Assembly (NCBI GenBank): GCA_013368375.1
Contig: JAACJP010000004.1
Coordinates: forward strand, 1,178,001 to 1,242,000
Source: Tricholomella constricta
Lineage: Eukaryota; Basidiomycota; Agaricomycetes; Agaricales; Lyophyllaceae
Direction of reading: 5' to 3'
DNA: 64,000 nt
Shown here: one piece after another, positions 58,041 through 64,000 of the stretch
Layout of the letters: every line of letters begins with the position of its first letter
How positions within the stretch are numbered: position 1 is the first letter of the stretch
The notes under the pieces: model-generated
What the model saw: only the letters and a program-made list of their open reading frames with translations
What the model was told of the DNA's origin: nothing
Database searches by the model: none
Translations under genes and position numbers: made by a program

Positions 58041-58616
58041 TTGTGTATGCGACTGGTGCAAGAATGAGCGAGATTGAACAGATCCAGAGACGGCGACGTT
58101 TATGGATAATGACAAACACCCTGGAGCGACTCATCATTGCCACTGACGTGACAGTCACGCGTCCTTGTTCTTTCCTTCCACTTCCATGCTGCTCACCACA
58201 GGTTAGTCCCGTTGTTCGACATCGTTCAACACTTTTTCTGTGATGATTTCTTGGTTCCCTATTAGTCCGATCTGCACATATCCGTGCGATGAGAGCATAT
58301 ACCGGGTTTTACTGATTCTTCTTATTCTCTGCTTTATTTCTAAAATTTACAAACGACATAACGCTGACAAGAATATTCTGCTTCACTCTCACAGGATGTG
58401 TCCCTCTCTTCAATATAGGCCTTTCAATAATGACTGGATCAGAAACACACCACTCGTACAAATCCATTGCTCGAGTCTCTTCAACTTTCATACTGTACCA
58501 TGTCGTCTATATAGAACGAGACCGCTGTATACCTGTACCTATCTGCACTATAACCACATTTTTGCCTCCCAGCATTTGCGACGTAAGAACGAAATCGAAC
58601 ACGTTGATCATAAGGT
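58041..58616. promoter_or_regulatory. Divergent intergenic region between the RING ligase and the ABC transporter
   Basis: 576 bases; only short frames with no motif, and a possible continuation of the ABC transporter's unresolved N-terminus. No RNA gene seen. Confidence 0.35.
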
Positions 58617-61600
58617 GTGAGAATGCCATCCAATCGCCACGTCGCGACCGTCGACGACTGCGCCCATCTCGATGGGCACACAACCTGTACAAGTGAGATC
58701 GTTCATACTTATTTTTGCCCACGATGCTCACACTGCATTGTTCAGACTGAACTATGGATGTCAACGCATTATCGAGAGCTGGTCCTGGGTACCTTGCTAC
58801 CGGGCAGCTTCATTATTCTTGCCATCGTCAACGACGTCGCCAAAGCCATTCCGGTACCGAAATATCTTGGTAAAAGCTCATTGAACCGTCTCTGCGCCCC
58901 GTTACGGAATTTCGTAACAAACGAGGATGTTATGGAGCCTATCTGCACTAGGGAGGGGAGGCATTTTGTGCTGAGGACTCGTGTTCTTAGTGTGCTTGCC
59001 TTTATTGCGTCGGCTGGTTGGCTTGGTTGTTTTGTCTATGGTGTGATCTTGGGGGACACAAGTTATGCCTCGAAAGCCTTGGTGGCAATATTCACTTGGG
59101 TACGTACACAATTGACCATCAGCATTACGAGTGTCTTCTCAATGCAATGGTGTTTCATTAGACTTATGTATCTCTCAGGACACCTATCAAACCTCCTTCT
59201 ACAGCGCCGTACACATTGATATTTTTCGCTTGTGCTCACTTCCTGTTCTTCCTGATCGAATTCGGCTTTGATCTCCTGGAGAAGGATGGACCAAGCAGTA
59301 AATTGGTCCTTGACTGTGTCGGCATGGTTGTCCCAGGAATTTTTATCTGGGTCGCAGGAACCTTCCCATTACAGCCTTTTAGGGTTGCACCGAATATCGC
59401 AGTACCAAATGATGCAGGTGACATTGCTCCATTCTCGGTACTTCTGCTAAAGTCGACCCTCTTAGGTGCCGTCCAACGCATTTTCTTGCCCGGAGGATGA
59501 CGTTACACTCTGGTCGTGGTGTACATTCTCATTCGTACAGCCAATTTTCGACCTTGCCATGGCGAGAACTTTGAACGACACCGACGTATGGATTTTATCT
59601 CCATTCTTTCAGCACAAGAATATCTTCAACAAATGCCTAGAGTATAGAGCGCTGTAAGATTCTGCCTCTGTGTATTGTTTATCCACTCATACGGACGCAA
59701 CAGTCACCCTACACACACGTTGCTCCGATTCCTTCTCGTTTCGAACTCCCTTGATCTGATCCTTGACATCGTTCTTGAACTCTGGAGCGCCATCGTTGGT
59801 GGGTCAATCGCTATCTTAAATTCCTTGACTTACTCATTCCGTCAAGGTTTTGTCCCTCCATACGCATTGAAGGAAATCCTGGCCGCACTGACCACAGACG
59901 ATACCGATGCGAAAAGTGCTGCTTATTTCTGGGCACTTATCACCTTCTTGGCACACCTTTCTTTTGCGCAGGTCGATCTTTTTCAAAGCTGGCATACACG
60001 AAGGTGCTACGAGCGCACTCGTGGTCAACTGTTTTGCTCTCTGCATTACAAATCCTTGATGAGGCAGGACATCACTGGGAAGATTAGCCAGGAAGGAGAC
60101 GAACAGAAGAGTGCAGATCTTGGCAAGATAGTTAATCTCATGCAGTCAGTGTTCATCACCCTCAAATTCAGCGTGTGGTATTTGATCAGGGTATTGTGTT
60201 CTGGTAGAGGCGATACCTATGCCGTTGCGCAAAGATTCTGGGAGTTTTCAGGAATATTTATGTCTCCAATCCGTTTAACGATCGCGTTGGTGTTTTTATA
60301 CCAGTGAGTCTTATTTTCGACCAGACGTTGCCGCTTTTTATGGTTCCGTAGAATTCTTGGCTGGAGCGCCTTATCTGGAGTGGTTGTAATCATCGTGGCA
60401 TATGTATTAAACTACCCACTGGCAACATACAATATATCAGTGAGCATTGATACTTCATAGTGCGAGCGCCAAGTTTGATACCTTGAAACAGATAACAAGG
60501 TCATCTTGGAAAGCGAAAGATACGAGAATGGATGTCGTGAACGAGCTGCTTCAAAACATCCGATTTTTGAAGTTTTACGGCTGGGGCGAGTAATAAGTCA
60601 CTGTTCTTGAGATAAAATCCTCATAGCGTCGCTTTTTTAGAATATCACTGGTCAGGAAAAGCCGAAAACGCGAGAGAACACGAGTTACGATGGCGTGTAA
60701 AACAAAACATAGTTGATACTCTCATCTCGTTTATATGGTGTGTACGCGTCAGATTCTCAGGGATTCATTCTAAAGTTGGTTCAGGACATGGATACCTTCA
60801 GCCACCGCCCTCACTTCTTTTTTCTGCTATACCTTCATTGCAGGGGAGCGCCTAACAGTTTCAAAAGCTTTCACGTCCATTGCGCTATTCTCTCAGCTTC
60901 AGGAACCAATGACTGCCCTTCCAGGCCAGATATTTGCCATGCTACATGGTGAGCCAAATCTTTGAAAATATACGCAAAATCTGAGTGCCCTCAACAGCTT
61001 ATGTTTCCATGCAACGTATCGAGGGTTTTCTCAACGAGAAAGAAGTACCTGAATGGGCCTCGACATTGACGGCCCCCAGTGATGATGGTTCGAATTACGA
61101 AATTGGCTTCTCATCAGCAACCTTCGAGTGGCCTTCGCTGCCCAAGTCCCCAATGTCTCCTGCTCGCTTTGTACTCGGACCATTGGACATCAAATTCCCG
61201 AAAGGAAAGCTGACACTAGTCAGTGGGGCCACAGGTTCCGGTAAGAGTGCCCTATTGGCAGCGTTGCTTGGAGGTAAGCCAAATTTTACACTGGACAATT
61301 TCACTCTCTGAGTATGCTCCAGAGATGCAGTGTACGGCGGGTAATGTCATTTTAAATAAGCTAAGCCACAGGGTAGCCTACTGCGGACAAAACCCATGTG
61401 AGCAACGATTTCGTGGGTAGTGCTCTCACTGCTGAACGATGTTAAAGGGCTTGAGCATGCAACCATTCGGGATAACATTATCTTCGGCTCTCCATATGGC
61501 TTCGAAGAAGCACGTTATCAGGCGGTCGTTGAATCGTGTGCGCTCGTCAAGGACCTGGAAGTGTTTGATGCCGGGGATCAGACAGGTACGTCGTAGCGTT

Positions 61601-64000
61601 CATTATGCACGCCACGTCAGAATGTCGATGCCTGGTCCAGAAATTGGAGAAAAGGGTATTACCTTGTCTGGAGGACAGCGAGCAAGGGTTGCACTTGCCC
61701 GTGCAATGTACTCCGCAGCCGAGGTATATATCTCATTATTCTTCATAGCCAAGCTGACAATAATATGAAGTGCATACTCCTCGATGACCCGTGAGGCGAA
61801 GTTTCAAGAATATTACGATAATTTGCATCTAACCTGAATACCAGGTTGGCTGCAGTAGACATGCACACGGCTCAACATCTCTTAACGAGATGCCTCACCA
61901 GTGACTTGGCTCGTGACCGCACCATCATTCTTGTCACCCATCATATCAGTCTCTGCCTCCCAGCGGCATCCTATCTTGTCGAAATGTCTAATGGCAATAT
62001 CTTGCGCCAAGGTTCCATACAAGATCTTAAGGATCTGGGCCTCCTGGACACCGTCGTCGAGCAGGAAGATGAGCCAATGGATGCGCCACACACGCCGGAA
62101 AACGAAGCAGATGTTGCTTCAACCAAACCGGCGCATCAAGCGGGCGATGGTAAACTGATCGAAATTGAAGCACGAGCAGAAGGACGCGTCCCGTTGTATA
62201 CTTACCTCATTTATATTCGCGCTGCTGGGATTGTGCCCTGGATCTTGACGATCACACTCATGCTTCTCATTCGCTTCATCAACATCATGAATCAAGTGAG
62301 TTTTCTAACATACCAACCTGGATCTATTCTTACATGTCCCAGGTCTTCTTGGCGCGCTGGGGTGAGGCATACCAATCAGAAGATGTTCCGTCTATCCTTG
62401 CTTCAGCTCTATCCCCATACCCTTGGACCGGCCTTCCACCCCCCGATATCAATGTGACGCCCTGGTTGATGATCTACTTTTACATCTCTCTGACCGCTGC
62501 CTTCTCTGTCCTATTCTACATCGCCCTCGGCTACTACGCTAGCCTTCAGGCCTCCCGCTCGCTGTTCAACTCCCTGCTCAAGCGGTTAACGCGGGCGCCG
62601 GCACGGTTCTTCGACGTCACGCCTATCGGACGCATCTTGAATCGATTCACGACGGACATCAATACCATTGACGGAGCGCTTATGAACTCGGCCAGGAACT
62701 GCATTTCCGGCATCCTCAACTTCTTGGCGTCGTTCACGGTGATCCTTGTAGTAGTGCCGACCTTTGCACCCTTTGCGCTGTTTATCGCGTGGCTCTACAT
62801 CCGGCTGGCGCCCCCGTATATTCAAGCGTCGCGGGACCTCCGTAGACTGGAATCTGTGTCGCTGTCCCCGGCTTTTGCGGGTTTTGATGAGTTGCTAAGG
62901 GGCATTGCTCATATACGAGCCTTTGGGATGGAAAACAGATACCAGAATGGGTTTTATGCAAAGGTAAATGATCAGCATACTTTACGTCCGTAGAAACTAA
63001 GAGCTTGTCCCAGGTGGACAAGTTCCAATCTTTTGATCATGTCTATGTGAGTTTGGTGTCTTTTCAATGTAGGACTCCTCTCCTGAACATTTTCAGTGGC
63101 TGGTGAATGGCTGGCTTCGTTGGCGTTATGACTGTAAACATTGCCTTCTCTCGTTTCGAATGCCACTTGTTGACCCGGTGTGATGTCTAGGTCTTGGATC
63201 TGTCGTCGTCTTCGCCGCAACCATTTTCGCTCTCTGGAAAGGCGTGACCAACGGCTCGACAGCCATCGTCATCGTCCAAGCCGGAATATTCGCAGAGGCC
63301 AGCCGCCAGCTCGTCAGGTGCGCCTCGCAATTGACCACTGGGTGTTGTACCCTTAACCTTGAATGATACAGGGTCGCGGCACAACTCGAGCTGGACTTTA
63401 ACAGCATCGAGCGTGTTGTGGAGTATCTTGATGTGCCCCAGGAAGCACCTGCAATCATCGAGAAGAATCGTCCCCCTGCATATTGGCCTTCGAGTACCGG
63501 CGACCTTCGGGTCGAGAACCTTGTGGTGCGGTATGCACCCCACTTGCCGCCTGTCCTTCGAAACGTTTCGTTCACTATAAACCCATCGGAAAAGATCGGT
63601 GTGGTACGTGAGTATACATTCACAGCGGGGGCAGTTTCTAAAAAGCGCGTCTTGTTTAGGTCGGGAGAACTGGATCAGGTATGTAGCGATGTAGAGTAAG
63701 TCGTTCCACTCAGCAATCAATCGTGCAGGCAAATCCACCTTGGCTTTATCCCTTCTTCGAATGATCGAACCGATCAGCGGGAGCATAATGTAAGGTTTGC
63801 TTTATGCCATGCATTTGAATTCAAACACCTCGCAGCATCGACGGAATAGACATATCCATGCTAGGACTGGAAGACCTCAGAACGCGCATCGTACGATTCA
63901 TCTGTCGCGAATTCCTTCTCTTTGTTGACCGAGTCTCTGCAGACGATCATCTCGCAAGACGTCTCCCTCTTCTCCGGCACAATCAAGAGCAACCTCGACC
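58617..64000 (+). CDS. ABCC-type (MRP/Ycf1-like) ABC transporter, cut by window end
   Basis: Many exons, all of the readable joins in frame. The N-terminal region has a TMD0-like set of helices (VLGTLLPGSFIILAIV, VLSVLAFIASAGWLGCFV, FFACAHFLFFLIEFGFDLL, CVGMVVPGIFIWVAGTFPL). TMD1 includes WCTFSFVQPIFDLAMART and LTSFFFCYTFIAGERLTV, GQIFAMLHAYVSMQRIEGFL. NBD1 shows Walker A (GATGSGKSALL), the signature TLSGGQRARVALARAM, Walker B (CILLDDPLAAVD) and the H-loop VTHH. TMD2 has ILTITLMLLIRFINIMNQ and PIGRILNRFTTDI, and NBD2 begins at VENLVVRYAPHLP. Its Walker A (GRTGSG-KST) is split by an intron, and the frame runs off at 64000. ABCC pumps export glutathione conjugates, toxins or pigments, or load vacuoles; the substrate is unknown. 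The N-terminus could begin at 58617 or 58758. Confidence 0.9.

Noticed and set aside
1..64000. tRNA, rRNA or CRISPR array
   Set aside because: No tRNA-like B-box in a cloverleaf context or array of spaced repeats was seen, although a covariance-model search could find a tRNA missed by eye.

Overview
The window is nuclear DNA from a mushroom-forming basidiomycete (Agaricomycetes-like). Almost every gene is split by many 45-60 nt GT-AG introns. The gene set is typical of that group: Sin3, a Lgl/tomosyn homologue, an aspartate/glutamate carrier, an A1 aspartic protease and an ABCC transporter. Two mobile-element types also point to this group: a Plavaka-class transposase and a multi-exon DDE-like transposon of the kind common in agaricomycete genomes. 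I saw no rRNA, tRNA or CRISPR array. Gene models were built by eye by joining exons at splice sites that keep frame, so exact ends are less certain than identities.

Layout. 1-3.8 kb is transposon debris: the 3' part of a Plavaka transposase and a 5'-truncated non-LTR retrotransposon keeping RNase H and a C-terminal zinc knuckle. 3.9-14.8 kb is a run of minus-strand host genes: a SYO1/HEATR3 ribosomal-protein import adaptor, a single-pass Ser/Pro-rich membrane protein, SIN3 and a small membrane protein. 15.6-17.4 kb (+) is a RIM9/PalI pH-sensing protein. 18.0-28.3 kb (-) holds a short-chain dehydrogenase, a secreted Thr-rich repeat protein with a Ser-Gly-Tyr tail, an EF-hand mitochondrial aspartate/glutamate carrier and TRM5. 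29.3-38.6 kb (+) is a TatD/Scn1-type nuclease gene whose first intron holds an apparently intact two-gene transposon of 6-8 kb. 38.7-50.4 kb carries GOS1 (-), an NTF2-like protein (+), a Lgl/Sro7/tomosyn homologue (-) and a giant coiled-coil protein (-). 51.2-64 kb carries an ARMT1/DUF89 phosphatase (+), an aspartic protease (+), an RNF115/126-type RING ligase with an internal exon-intron duplication (-) and an ABCC transporter (+) cut by the window end.

The host genes do not form a cluster or one pathway. They are mostly housekeeping functions: transcription, ribosome assembly, tRNA modification and vesicle fusion (GOS1 and the Lgl/tomosyn homologue lie close together but act at different membranes). 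The novel material is the transposon with an uncharacterised partner ORF nested in the TatD intron, the repeat-built secreted protein, and the recent duplication in the RING ligase.
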